In this document: positions 45,031-53,741 of the stretch, in pieces
Layout of the letters: every line of letters starts with the position of its first letter
Position numbering within the stretch: the stretch's first letter is position 1
DNA from: Paenibacillus brasilensis
Lineage (GTDB): Bacteria; Bacillota; Bacilli; Paenibacillales; Paenibacillaceae
DNA: 64,000 nucleotides
NCBI RefSeq assembly: GCF_009363115.1
Contig: NZ_CP045298.1
Location: 2,138,001 to 2,202,000, forward strand
Direction of reading: 5' to 3'
Translations under genes and position numbers: made by a program
The notes under the pieces: model-generated
The model's database searches: none
Seen by the model: only the letters and a program-made list of their open reading frames with translations
Told to the model about the DNA's origin: nothing

Positions 45031-45317
45031 CTACGAATAACTTTGACGAACTGAAGGAATGTTCAAATCCCCATTTTTACTGTTTCTAGACAAACAAATG
45101 GTTGCCTTACGTTTCAAATACAGGATTTTATTCTTACCAATATTTACAGAACCAATCCACTTTTCTTCGATAAGTCCCTTTAATATCGTATGTTTCAGCG
45201 TGTTTTTATTGAATAGATCACTGAATACCTCCATGAAGTGACGTTGCGAGATATATCCCTTGAATATTCCTTTTATCCGCTCAAGGACAGGTCTATATTT
45301 AATCTGAAGTCTAAGTA
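45031..45317 (-). pseudogene. Winged-helix-like fragment, unknown family
   Basis: One frame is open from an upstream TAG (about 45318) to the TAG at 45031: IKYRPVLERIKGIFKGYISQRHFMEVFSDLF...LKHTILKGLIEEKWIGSVNIGKNKILYLKRK. The pattern of a short helical region and a basic wing resembles plasmid or ICE replication-relaxation-type HTH proteins, but this is a guess. The first ATG (45234) has no ribosome binding site, so it is probably a 5'-truncated gene. Confidence 0.4.
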
Positions 45318-45565
45318 ACTATGGGGATCTATCAGATCCGTTCTTATAGTAATCTCATTATGCGACATAGGAATGCACCTCCATACTTTGACGCTTCAAT
45401 TAACGATGACTTTGTGCTTACTTATGATACGGTTCCCCGCGTTTTTTCACCATGTTATAAACTGATAGATGTCCCTTATTATTCCAGATGGGGGCAGATT
45501 GATGATTGGGCAGTTGTTATGCTGACTGCCCTTTTCTGCGTCTCTGGATATTCAGGTGTTATTAG

Positions 45566-46198
45566 TATGACGAGAGCGATATCGGTGCTGGCGTTACTTC
45601 GAACCTTGGCCGTTATCATCGAGACCAACTAATTGGAATCCATATCATGGCTGTTGGTAACCCTTACCTTGGTCCAGGTGGTGCGCCGTTAACACCGGCG
45701 GAACAAGCGTATGTAACCAAAGTAGAACGCTGGGAACAGGAAGAACGAGCATATGACCATCAGCAATCCACCCGACCTCAGACATTGGCGTACGGTTTGA
45801 ACGATTCGCCAGTTGGGTTGGCAGGCTGGATTATTGAAAAAATGCGGGAGTGGAGTGACTGTTCAGGAAACATTGAACGCCGCTTTAGCAAGGACGAGTT
45901 GTTGAACAATCTTATGATTTACTGGGGAACGGAGACGATTAACTCCTCCATGCGACTTTATTATGATCATAAGCATTTTGGAAAGCATGACCCGGCAGAT
46001 CATCTAATTGAAGTACCTACAGGGGTTACTTTAACAGTTGAACCAGTCAATAAAGCGCCTAGAGAGTGGGCTGAGCGCACCTATACAAATATCCAGCGGT
46101 GGACTGAACTGCCTCAAGGTGGACACTTTGCTGCATTCGAAGAGCCTGAGTTGTTAGCCGAGGAGATTCGTGCTTTCTTTCGGAGAACCGTATTATAA
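45566..46198 (+). pseudogene. Epoxide hydrolase, C-terminal part
   Basis: In the frame of ATG 45647 coding similarity begins earlier, at 45566: ESDIGAGVTSNLGRYH, with Asp of DIG at the nucleophile position of GGDWG in epoxide hydrolases. It continues through IHIMAVGNPYLGPGGAPLTPAEQAY, DSPVGLAGWIIEKMREWSD and ends with LPQGGHFAAFEEPELLAEEIRAFF, holding the catalytic His. About 170 N-terminal residues are missing; upstream frames (45321-45632) carry only hints of it after a frameshift. ATG 45647 would omit the nucleophile. Confidence 0.7.
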
Positions 46199-46248
46199 AG
46201 GATAGCTAGATCACTACGCTAACGGGTTCGTTAGTTCAACAAAAAAGA

Positions 46249-46423
46249 GGCGAACAAAGACCTTATTTTATAGTTTTTGTTCGCCGAGGATGCTCGCTCC
46301 AACCGTGTCCTCGTTGATCCAGAGCAATCACTCGCCAAAATCAAGGTAAGAAAGCCGAAGATTATCCGAGTGGAAGAATTCCCTTGTTGCCGAGCCGATA
46401 TAACCAACATTCGACATCTTCAT
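46249..46423 (-). pseudogene. Alpha/beta hydrolase with internal deletion
   Basis: From ATG 46423 (GGAGTG upstream) the frame gives MKMSNVGYIG...FFHSDNLRLSYLDFGE and then TGA. Shifting frame at that point gives VIALDQRGHGWSEHP, the block that normally follows about 25 residues later in alpha/beta hydrolases. The segment with the HG oxyanion motif is therefore deleted, and the gene ends soon after, in GGCGAACAAA/TTTTGTTCGCC hairpin sequence. Confidence 0.6.
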
Positions 46424-46499
46424 TCACTCCTTTTTGTTCGATTCCAATTGCTCCTTAACCCCATCTTAATCGTTAATGGTTACAGCTTTTGTCATTGTT

Positions 46500-46822
46500 G
46501 TGAAACGAAACGATTTTCAGTTTCCGAGAGAGAAATGCCGGATCAACTGCTTTCGTTGTTGGTGTCCATACCAACCGGCCAACGCGGCGGCTATCGCCAT
46601 AAAGATCGCGCTGGACGCAACGCTGAATTGCAAACCGTACCTTCCAACCACAACGGCTCCAACGATGGGATCCCTAATCTGCCCAGAGGCACAAAGGGCA
46701 GTGCAGAACATGAGCATGTGAGCAAGGTCATCTTTCCACGGATTGGCAGAATCCGCGCGACCGAGGACATTCTCGCTTGCGCCGCGCTTCAATCCAAGAC
46801 ATCTGTATAACGGGAGCGACAA
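46500..46822 (-). pseudogene. MFS transporter C-terminal remnant
   Basis: The minus-strand frame ending at 46517 contains DPIVGAVVVGRYGLQFSVASSAIFMAIAAALAGWYGHQQRK, typical of the last two membrane helices of an MFS exporter (GPxIGGxVVxxxGL...). The sequence ahead of it (VLGRADSANPWKDDLAHML) is already out of phase in places. Only about 80 of 400 residues remain. Confidence 0.5.
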
Positions 46823-46835
46823 AAAAACAAATAAA

Positions 46836-46883
46836 AAGAGGGCTGCGACAGGCTACTTGCTCCTACTCTGTCACAGCCCTCTA
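46836..46883 (-). terminator. Terminator of the gene at 46907
   Basis: AGAGGGCTG and CAGCCCTCT (46836-46882) with an extended imperfect stem; TTTTTATTTG follows on the minus strand. Confidence 0.75.
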
Positions 46884-46906
46884 ACCCGTGTTTGATTTTG
46901 CTTACT

Positions 46907-47371
46907 TTAATATTCTCCTTTAATTACGAAAAACGAGCCCCGAATCGTTCCCGCTAGTTTAGACTTCTGCCTAGCAAACTTAAACTTCTCTTCTAACTCC
47001 TGTGGTACCTCCATCCCCTCAGAAAGCTTAAAGCCAACGGCCCGCTTCTTAGGGTCATCCACCGTATACATGACATTGACCGCAAGACCATCCTCATAAA
47101 AAACGTAGGTAAATTGGATATTTTCCACTTGAAAACGCGATGTTTCTAAAGGTTTGGCCGCAAACTCAATATCACGTTCTTCTTTCAAAATTCGGTTCAC
47201 GTAATCAAGGCTCTCCTGACTTTCGCTAGCTGGAACAACTGTAAATTCATGCTTGTATTTGTTCATAAAGTAACGAGCTTCATTCGCACGTAAACCAGCA
47301 AGCGCTTCTACTACAGGTGAGGACTCTAAACCAACCGTGGACACATCTTTAAAATCAACGGTATAGGACAT
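46907..47371 (-). CDS. Conserved hypothetical protein
   Basis: A 154-residue soluble protein: SYTVDFKDVSTVGLESSPVVEALAGLRANEARYFMNKYKHEF, VENIQFTYVFYEDGLAVNVMYTVDD, and a basic end KLAGTIRGSFFVIKGEY. I do not recognise a domain. ATG 47377 is adjacent to the ribosome binding site AGAGGG, so ATG 47371 is used. The 3' 60 bp have a degraded second copy at 53742-53810, which shows that a paralogue once existed there. Confidence 0.65.
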   Translation of the reverse strand: MSYTVDFKDVSTVGLESSPVVEALAGLRANEARYFMNKYKHEFTVVPASESQESLDYVNRILKEERDIEFAAKPLETSRFQVENIQFTYVFYEDGLAVNVMYTVDDPKKRAVGFKLSEGMEVPQELEEKFKFARQKSKLAGTIRGSFFVIKGEY

Positions 47372-47377
47372 TTCCAT

Positions 47378-47702
47378 CCCTCTTTTCTCTCTTTATTTCC
47401 AAGCAACAGGAATTCACATTTCACCAAAAACCAAGCCATTCTTCAAGTTATTTCTTTTGGAGATACAAATTTTGGTCAAATCTAGAATTGCGCATATAGT
47501 CAACTTCAATTTCCTCTTATCTACCATATATTATGCCAAAAATAATTCAAGGTAATCGTTCACGTTTTGGATAACCTTTATCTTCATTCTCTGCTTTACC
47601 ACTACTTGTGGTAAGGTCCAGCGTATCATCTATACAGTGAAATTCAAGGGCTCCCAAAGGGGTGCCCTTCTTTAAGCTAAGGAATACGACTATTGCGGCA
47701 GT
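47378..47702. other. Intergenic region
   Basis: About 325 AT-rich bp without a gene. Stems TACCAC/GTGGTA near 47598-47614 and AAGGGC/GCCCTT at 47646-47669 are present; the latter may be a weak terminator for the SRPBCC gene. Confidence 0.4.
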
Positions 47703-48122
47703 CTAAGCGACTACCTGTTCAAGCTTGCCACACCAATTACTCCAGCCATACTTCGCTCCGTTGAGTGCCTGATCACTTGAGATTCCAGTTTGTTCGAGAT
47801 GAAGGTTAACCTTTCCTTCCCCTAAATCTTGCAGCGTCCAGGTAATCGTGTGCTTCTCTCCTCCGCTGACCCACGTATAAGACACCCGGTTTGGTGCGTC
47901 CACGATAAGTACTTCACCCTCGATAATTCCATTCCACCATTCGGTCGGCTGGGTTCGAAACTGAAAACGGTGTCCTACGACAGGCTTAAAATCGTTTTCC
48001 ATCGCCTCACCGGTATGGATGTTGGCCACCCATTTAGCAAGCTTGCTTGAATCGGTCAAAGCGGACCAAAGCTTCTCGATGGATGTCGTGTACTCAAAAT
48101 CCAGGGATAATGTTAAACTCAT
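47703..48122 (-). CDS. SRPBCC/AHSA1-type protein
   Basis: A 139-residue START-like (Bet v1 fold) protein: LDFEYTTSIEKLWSALTDSSKLAKWV, FRTQPTEWWNGIIEGEVLIVDAPNRVSYTWVSG and a tail GWSNWCGKLEQVV. AHSA1-like proteins of this length are routinely encoded next to ArsR regulators in Bacilli; ligand unknown. AGAGGAGG precedes ATG 48122, which overlaps the ArsR stop codon (ATGA), so translation is coupled. Confidence 0.87.
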   Translation of the reverse strand: MSLTLSLDFEYTTSIEKLWSALTDSSKLAKWVANIHTGEAMENDFKPVVGHRFQFRTQPTEWWNGIIEGEVLIVDAPNRVSYTWVSGGEKHTITWTLQDLGEGKVNLHLEQTGISSDQALNGAKYGWSNWCGKLEQVVA

Positions 48123-48448
48123 TCGTCTTCCTCCTCTAATAGTTGGTTCAAGCGTAATAAATTTGAACTCCAGAACTTGCTGTAGAAGGCCACCCAATCT
48201 TGAATTTCTCTGAGTGGAGCGGCGTTTAGCCTAAATAGTGTTTCTCTGCCGACTTTACGGTCAAGTACCAGTCCGGCCTCTCTAAGTATGGTCAAATGCT
48301 TGGATACGGCTGTACGACCCATTTGAAACTGTGCCGTTAATTCATGTAACGGTATCTCCTTCGCCTCTGATAATAGACGAATGAGTCGGCGCCTAGTTGG
48401 ATCTGCAATCGCGTCAAACACATCCCTCAACTGGTCGTTCTCTCTCAC
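48119..48448 (-). CDS. ArsR-family regulator
   Basis: A 109-residue winged helix without metal-binding cysteines: DVFDAIADPTRRRLIRLLSEAKEIPLHELTAQFQMGRTAVSKHLTILREAGLV. This subgroup regulates neighbouring SRPBCC genes. The GTG at 48448 has GGAGAGGG six bases upstream; the longer frame to 48505 would start inside the operator region. Two GACACCA dyads cover its promoter, indicating tight autoregulation. Confidence 0.88.
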   Translation of the reverse strand: MRENDQLRDVFDAIADPTRRRLIRLLSEAKEIPLHELTAQFQMGRTAVSKHLTILREAGLVLDRKVGRETLFRLNAAPLREIQDWVAFYSKFWSSNLLRLNQLLEEEDE

Positions 48449-48487
48449 AACACCCTCTCCTAAGCAATTATCTGTTTTACCCAATTG

Positions 48488-48541
48488 GACACCATTTGGT
48501 GTCACTTTAATTCTAGGACACTATTTGGTGTCGTGTCAACA
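48488..48541 (-). promoter_or_regulatory. ArsR promoter with tandem operators
   Basis: Dyads GACACCA-TT-TGGTGTC (48488-48503, perfect) and GACACTA-TT-TGGTGTC (48517-48532) are 29 bp apart. On the minus strand TTGACA (about 48535-48540) and TAGAAT 18 bp on form the promoter; one operator fills the spacer and the other follows the -10. Confidence 0.8.
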
Positions 48542-48952
48542 ACGTTTTGAATTCCGCATGAAAACGGTGGGATTTTTAAATTTAGTGCTCATAACAACCA
48601 ATGGCAATACCCGTCGGATACAATCGGCTGGTTTGAGACTCAGCGTATGTCCTACCAAAAAAATCTCGGCCTGTGCCCTGTACTTCCATTAAGGGAGGTT
48701 CAGATTCACAAACCAAGACATTTTCATTCGTGATGATGGCCGTTAGGCCATGTTCGTTTGGAACAGGCCTTCTGTATGGAAGGGGAGTACCAGCATACGT
48801 AAAGCAAATAGTTCGAAGCCTATGTGCTCGGTACCACCTGAATGACTTCTTCGTGACCCGGATCGGATATCTTCAGCTGTTGATATACATGTTCCTTACA
48901 AGATTCGCTCTACTTGTGTTACGGTTCACCGAGCTGTCTTTAACGGCAAGTA
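48542..48952. other. Intergenic region with unrecognised debris
   Basis: About 410 bp with no intact frame. Short stretches look coding on either strand, but none can be named. Confidence 0.4.
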
Positions 48953-49177
48953 TTAACACTTTGTTTGAAAATTTGCTTCTCCTTCCAAGGTTGCATGCAG
49001 GAATTTTTTCGACTTTCTCAACCGCTTCTGGATATCTTCATTTTCTTTGATTTTTTGCTCAACTACTTTTTCTCTACCTTGTATGATAATTTAAGTTGTT
49101 GATTTACTACGTTCATAGAATCTCAATGTTAATATTGGCAGACCCGTTAATTTTGAAACATCATTTATTTTCATCAT
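48953..49177 (-). pseudogene. MerR-family regulator, internally deleted
   Basis: ATG 49177/49174 starts MKINDVSKLTGLPILTLRFYERSK, a typical MerR helix-turn-helix, but the frame hits TAA at about 49095. Shortly after, another frame reads KVEKKVVEQKIKENEDIQKRLRK, as in the coiled coil of MerR proteins. About 60 residues between are lost. It is divergent from the nitroreductase, the likely former target. Confidence 0.65.
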
Positions 49178-49294
49178 ATGGTCTCTCTTTATCGATTTGC
49201 TATAAACCTCGGTTCATAGTGCATAATGCGAATATGATAATGAACGACATATACAATGTCAAAAAAATCTTATGTTATCAAAATGAGAGATTCT

Positions 49295-49822
49295 ATGTTT
49301 AACCATATTGTAATTAACGATTTCGCCAGTATAGTCAAGGGACGACGTTCTGTTCGTAATTATGATGAGACCATTAAAATATCGAAAGAAGAGATAAGCG
49401 AAATCATTTCGGAAGCCAGTTTGGCTCCGTCCTCTGCAAATATGCAGCCTTGGCGTGTAGTTGTGGTGGATACTCCGGAAGGAAAAGAGAAACTAAGACC
49501 TCTTGTGCGTTTCAATACATTACAAAACGATACTTCATCCGCCATGTTATTAATCATTTTTGGTGATACCCAAAGCTATTTATATGTTAAAGAAATTTAC
49601 AATATAGCCGTTGAACAAGGAAAAATGCCAGCCAAAGTACGAGATAGTCAACTCGAAACCATTCTATCGATGTATCCAACTCTACCAAAAGAAATAAAAG
49701 TTGAAGTTGCAAAGGTCGATAGCAGTATCTTTACAATGCAGTTAATGTTAGTAGCTCATGCACATGGGTATGATACGAATCCAACAGGAAGCAATAGTTT
49801 AATAAAAGCAGCGGCAGCCTAG
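49295..49822 (+). pseudogene. Nitroreductase, C-terminally truncated
   Basis: A 175-residue frame with FASIVKGRRSVRNYDETIKIS, EASLAPSSANMQPWRVVVVD (FMN contact) and FTMQLMLVAHAHGYDTNPTG. Family members continue for another 45-50 residues after this motif; here the frame ends in NSLIKAAAA, read from a terminator stem. The FMN-binding C-terminal strand is lost, so activity is doubtful. ATG 49295 (GAGA upstream) matches the family start; ATG 49256 adds 13 unrelated residues. Confidence 0.7.
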
Positions 49823-49905
49823 GGCTTTATGTCCATGGCTGCCGCATTTTAATAAGCTGCCTCCGGAAGAATACCGGAAGCAGCTTATAGCCTAGGGTCT
49901 TTTTT
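49811..49905 (+). terminator. Two consecutive hairpins after the nitroreductase
   Basis: GCGGCAGCC/GGCTGCCGC (49811-49845) followed by TTTT, and TAAGCTGCCTCCGG/CCGGAAGCAGCTTA (about 49853-49887) followed by a T-run. The first overlaps the nitroreductase stop codon. Confidence 0.75.
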
Positions 49906-49957
49906 CAGTGTCTATAAAATGGGGTCTTGACCAAACCGGATAAGCAGTTGTTACATT

Positions 49958-50644
49958 CTACTTCTCCTGCTCCTTTATCACTTGCTCAATCCCCAACAGA
50001 ATCAGCCTCAAGCCAAACTCAAACGCCCTGTCGGTCCCCATCAGCTCGAACAGCCCGTTCGTGAACATTCTCCGGAACAGTCCCGCTTCCGTCTCGCTCA
50101 TGGAGTCCAGCAGGCGAATCATCTCCTCACCCGGAAGCGCCTCTGCTCCCTGGTCCTTAAGGACAGCGGAAACATTACGCTCATGTTGGTAATCGTCCAG
50201 AACGAAGTAGAAGACATAGTTCACAAGCGTAGTAACCACTTGCATTTTCTGCTCTTGCTCAAGCGGCGTCGATTCCACACAGAGCAGCATACGGTTGGTG
50301 AACCGGATGATATCCGGTTCGTGGGGCAGCGTCATCATCATGAGCTGCGTGGAGCAGGGATATCGGCTGAGCACACTCCGTACCGTTACCGCAAGCCCCG
50401 TCAGCTGCTCCTTCCAGTCCCCCTCGGAGTGGAACTCCTCCAGAATCATTTTCGATACCTGGTTGGCCAGACGCTGATAGAGATTCTGCTTGCTCTTGAA
50501 GTACCAATACAAAGAGGGAGCCTGAATCCCCAGCCGGTCGGCCAATCGTCTCATGCTGAATTTCTCGATACCCTCCTCTCCAAGAAGCTCCCACGAGGTT
50601 CCCAAAATCTTTTCCTCCGAAATCTGAGGCTGCTGTTTCTTCAT
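49958..50644 (-). CDS. TetR-family regulator of the MATE exporter
   Basis: A 228-residue repressor: KILGTSWELLGEEGIEKFSMRRLADRLGIQAPSLYWYFKSKQNLYQRL, the TetR/TetR_C class with a long helical ligand domain (residues 80-225) similar to tetracycline repressors. Ribosome binding site AGGGCGGAT precedes ATG 50644. It is divergent from a MATE gene over 119 bp containing three copies of its likely operator. Confidence 0.88.
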   Translation of the reverse strand: MKKQQPQISEEKILGTSWELLGEEGIEKFSMRRLADRLGIQAPSLYWYFKSKQNLYQRLANQVSKMILEEFHSEGDWKEQLTGLAVTVRSVLSRYPCSTQLMMMTLPHEPDIIRFTNRMLLCVESTPLEQEQKMQVVTTLVNYVFYFVLDDYQHERNVSAVLKDQGAEALPGEEMIRLLDSMSETEAGLFRRMFTNGLFELMGTDRAFEFGLRLILLGIEQVIKEQEK

Positions 50645-50662
50645 CGGTATCCGCCCTTTTAT

Positions 50663-50744
50663 CTAACAGTGTAAGTTTATGCTTTACAGGTTCATAGGTT
50701 CATGATATCATCTAACACTGTAAGGCACAACCTAACACCGTTAG
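50663..50744. promoter_or_regulatory. Three TetR operator-like sites
   Basis: CTAACAGTGTAAG (50663-50675), CTAACACTGTAAG (50712-50724) and CTAACACCGTTAG (50732-50744, perfect CTAAC/GTTAG arms) lie between the divergent TetR and MATE genes. Confidence 0.75.
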
Positions 50745-50763
50745 AGTAGAGGCCAAAAATATA

Positions 50764-52137
50764 ATGAAGAAAGTAGTGACCCGCATGGATGCAGAAAACC
50801 TCAATTACTTTGAAAAAGCACCGGTCACAAAAGCCGTAGCTCACTTCGCTGTACCGATGATGCTAGGCACGTCAATAAGTGTCATCTATTCCATCTTGAA
50901 TGCCTATTTCCTTGGTACACTGGGCAATACGGCTATGTTAACCGCACTCGCACTAACCTTACCGTTATTCGCGATCATTATGGCGCTAGGCAACTTGATT
51001 GGCATGGGTAGCGGTACATTCATCTCCCGTTTGCTGGGAGAGAAAAAATATGATGATGTAAAGCATGTGTCTTCATTCGCCTTTTACAGCAGTTTAGTTC
51101 TCGGTCTTATCGTGATGGCCGTCGGCCTCCCGTTGATCGATCCAATCGTTCATGGCCTGGGGGCAACGCCTGACTCCTTCGGATTCACGAAGGAATATGT
51201 CACGATTATGCTTATGGGTTCACCATTCGTCGTATTATTCTTCACGCTGGAGAATATCGTGCGCTCGGAGGGTGCAGCCATCACGTCGATGATCGGTATG
51301 ATTCTCAGTGTTGTCGTGAATATTATTCTCGATGCACTAGTTATCTTCGTCTTCCATTGGGGCGTGATCGGGGTTGCGTCGGCTACGGTCCTTTCTAACT
51401 TGGTCGCAAGCATATTCTTTGCCTTCCATATGAGATATAAGAGCAAATCCTTAACCGTCTCCGTAAAATGGTTCAAGGCAACCAAGGACATTCTGAGCAA
51501 TGTATTCAAAATCGGAGTTCCCGTCTTTATTATGAGTATCTTCTTGGGTGCAATGTCACTCATCTTTAACCGTTTTCTGATCGAATATGGGAATCAGGCC
51601 GTAGCGGCTTACGGAATATCATCACGTTTATTGCAATTTCCTGAATTTATTCTGATGGGCTTATGCGAGGGAGTCGTGCCGTTGATTGCCTTCTCTTTTA
51701 CAGCGAATAAGTTACGTATGAAGCAAACCATTGGATTCACGATCAAAGCGATTGTGGCGTTAGCCATCGTGTTCGGCGTCATCGTCTATCTGGTTTCCGA
51801 CCACTTAATTGGTTTATTTACGAATGACACGCAATTAATCGAAATGGGTAGCTACATTCTACATGTGACGTTCTTATCCTTGTTCATTACAGGAATGACC
51901 ACATTGTTTACGGGGATCTTCCAAGCAACAGCGCAAGGAACCGCCGCGTTTATTATGTCTGTTATTCAAGGAATTACTCTGATTCCTGTGTTGTTTATCG
52001 CCAATCATATGAACGGCTTCCACGGGGTGGTCTGGTCGCTCGTCATTGCAGATACCGTCGCCTTTCTTGTTGGAGCCATCATGTTGTATGTTCTGCGGAA
52101 CAAATTGCAGCCGGAATTGGATAGTTTAGTGCAGTAG
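50764..52137 (+). CDS. MATE-family multidrug exporter
   Basis: A 457-residue transporter with twelve membrane helices in two MATE repeats: VAHFAVPMMLGTSISVIYSILNAYFLG, GMGSGTFISRLLGEKKYDD (repeat 1 loop) and GLCEGVVPLIAFSFTANKLRMKQ (repeat 2). MepA-like members export cationic drugs with sodium or proton antiport. Start at ATG 50764 or 50785; AGAGG is 11 bases before the first. Likely induced by drugs through the divergent TetR. Confidence 0.9.
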   Translation: MKKVVTRMDAENLNYFEKAPVTKAVAHFAVPMMLGTSISVIYSILNAYFLGTLGNTAMLTALALTLPLFAIIMALGNLIGMGSGTFISRLLGEKKYDDVKHVSSFAFYSSLVLGLIVMAVGLPLIDPIVHGLGATPDSFGFTKEYVTIMLMGSPFVVLFFTLENIVRSEGAAITSMIGMILSVVVNIILDALVIFVFHWGVIGVASATVLSNLVASIFFAFHMRYKSKSLTVSVKWFKATKDILSNVFKIGVPVFIMSIFLGAMSLIFNRFLIEYGNQAVAAYGISSRLLQFPEFILMGLCEGVVPLIAFSFTANKLRMKQTIGFTIKAIVALAIVFGVIVYLVSDHLIGLFTNDTQLIEMGSYILHVTFLSLFITGMTTLFTGIFQATAQGTAAFIMSVIQGITLIPVLFIANHMNGFHGVVWSLVIADTVAFLVGAIMLYVLRNKLQPELDSLVQ

Positions 52138-52330
52138 AAAACAGGTACCACACAAGAAGGCAGGATAAGGGCACTCCCCGATATCGAGCACCTTCTGCGG
52201 CTCTGACTCTGTACCTTCTATCCTCATCTCGGAACCTACACTCACCCCATTGATGCTGAGCATCGTGATGACGATACCGATAATCACAATCCAACTGGAA
52301 ATGAAATACCATGGTTTATCATAAGCTCTT
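52126..52330 (-). pseudogene. Membrane-segment remnant
   Basis: A frame without a start codon reads KLGKRAYDKPWYFISSWIVIIGIVITMLSINGVSVGSE..., a basic segment followed by one membrane helix and an acidic tail. It is open from a TAG near 52335 to the MATE 3' end. It resembles the C-terminus of small membrane proteins but is not identifiable. Confidence 0.3.
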
Positions 52331-52418
52331 TTTCCTAATTTCTATAAAAAGTAGATATTTTAGTATTAATCCTCCCTTGGGTAAAAAAAGATAACCTCCA
52401 ATAAAAATTTGAAGCGGA

Positions 52419-52931
52419 TTAGCCGACGGAAGAGGATAATTTGGCATTAAACAGATTTTCCAGTTGGTCCCAGTTGGGGGTAAGGACGCTTGTTTGCTCC
52501 TTCCAATGGTGAAACACGCTGCTTAAAGCAACTATTTCGCCTACAGATCCGTCAACCAGCCGGCTCATCGGCAAGAGATGATAAATTTTCATAAACAAGC
52601 GCATCAGCGTCGGTCGTTTATGGATAAACAAGGCTTGCTGGGCTGTTGTTAGCGGATAACCGAGGGCTTCCAACACTTGCGATCCTTCGTCCATAGCCGC
52701 GATCATTTGCAGCAGCAGCTTGTCGTCCCCGGCAATTTTTTTCATTTGACGCTCATGGATTACCGTTACAAGGTTCATTACCACGACGGGTACAATATGG
52801 TTCTTCAGCCAAGCGCCAATCTGCCCGTGATAGACAAGCTTGTACTTCGTTTTCGCAAACGTTTGATGGAGCTCAGCCCCATTTGGGGGGATTTTCCTAA
52901 TAACTACACTTTCACCAAAACTTTTTTTCAT
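52419..52931 (-). pseudogene. Ketopantoate-reductase-like C-terminal domain
   Basis: A 170-residue frame resembling the all-helical C-terminal domain of ketopantoate reductase (PanE/ApbA): YKLVYHGQIGAWLKNHIVPVVVMNLVTV, LLQMIAAMDEGSQVLEALGYPLT and VDGSVGEIVALSSVF. The Rossmann domain with GxGxxG is absent. The ATG at 52931 lacks a convincing ribosome binding site, so this is probably a truncated gene, though a stand-alone domain cannot be excluded. Confidence 0.6.
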
Positions 52932-53136
52932 AGTTTAAATCCTAGCCTCTACAAAATCTCTATAAAATGCAGACCGTGCCCTCTCCGAATCTTCCTCTTC
53001 CATTTCTTCTGCACGAATAAGCCTCCTATTTACCGTCTGGTGCAAGCTAGCCGCATGAAAACCCCAGTCAATTTTGACAAATAAAGCGAGAGAGTGGTAG
53101 ATTCTATTTATACTATTTCTTTAATTTGGGTGGCCT

Positions 53137-53703
53137 ATGAGAAAAAAATTACAAATTTACATATCGTCTACTTACTATGATCTTATTGAGGAAAGACATA
53201 CCGCTGTTGAAGCCGTACTTCAAGCCGGTCATATCCCTGCTGGAATCGAGCAATCTTTCAAGGAAAGTCCAATGAAAATTAGGAAGAGATGGATCGACGA
53301 GTCCGATGTATATATCCTGATTCTCGGAGGATTCTATGGTTTAACGCTTCCTGATGAATCCAAGAGCTATACGCATTGGGAGTATGAGTATGCCGGAGAA
53401 GCGGGCAAACCTAGATTTGCTTTTGTTGTCACAGATGAAGCATTAAGACAAAAGCCATACGACTTCGCAGCAATTGAATACTATCAGAAGTTTCAAGAGT
53501 TTAAGCAATCGGTCATGGAACAAATCCCTATCTATTATGTTGAAGATGTACGGCACATTAAAATGGTACTTCGTGATCAATTGCCGGAGTATGCAGCAAG
53601 AGACGATTTGTATGGTTGGGTTTCCGGCAAGGATGTCCCGGACGTTCAAAAGCTGTTGGAAGAGAATGCAAGATTAAAGGCAGAGCTGGAGAAAAAGAAA
53701 TGA
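53137..53703 (+). CDS. Stand-alone DUF4062 protein
   Basis: A 188-residue protein of the DUF4062 family: KKLQIYISSTYYDLIEERHTAVEAVLQAGHIPAGIE, RWIDESDVYILILGGFYGL, SYTHWEYEYAGEAGKP. The domain has a TIR-like flavodoxin fold and usually sits at the N-terminus of STAND NTPases or other defence-associated proteins. Here it is followed only by a short acidic coiled coil (LLEENARLKAELEKKK). GGGTGG precedes ATG 53137. It is moderately AT-rich; function unknown. Confidence 0.8.
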   Translation: MRKKLQIYISSTYYDLIEERHTAVEAVLQAGHIPAGIEQSFKESPMKIRKRWIDESDVYILILGGFYGLTLPDESKSYTHWEYEYAGEAGKPRFAFVVTDEALRQKPYDFAAIEYYQKFQEFKQSVMEQIPIYYVEDVRHIKMVLRDQLPEYAARDDLYGWVSGKDVPDVQKLLEENARLKAELEKKK

Positions 53704-53708
53704 AAGAT

Positions 53709-53730
53709 GGCTGGCACAACCAGCCCCTTT
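53709..53730 (+). terminator. Terminator of the DUF4062 gene
   Basis: GGCTGG-CACAA-CCAGCC (53709-53725), then CCTTTCT. Confidence 0.55.
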
Positions 53731-53741
53731 CTCCCGTCTTC

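Noticed and set aside
46277..46810. Plus-strand 177-codon frame
   Set aside because: It is antisense to the alpha/beta hydrolase and MFS remnants, and its translation shows no recognisable pattern.
49982..50674. 230-codon plus-strand frame over the TetR gene
   Set aside because: It is fully antisense to a clear TetR regulator and is rich in the Gln/His/Arg/Leu typical of shadow frames.
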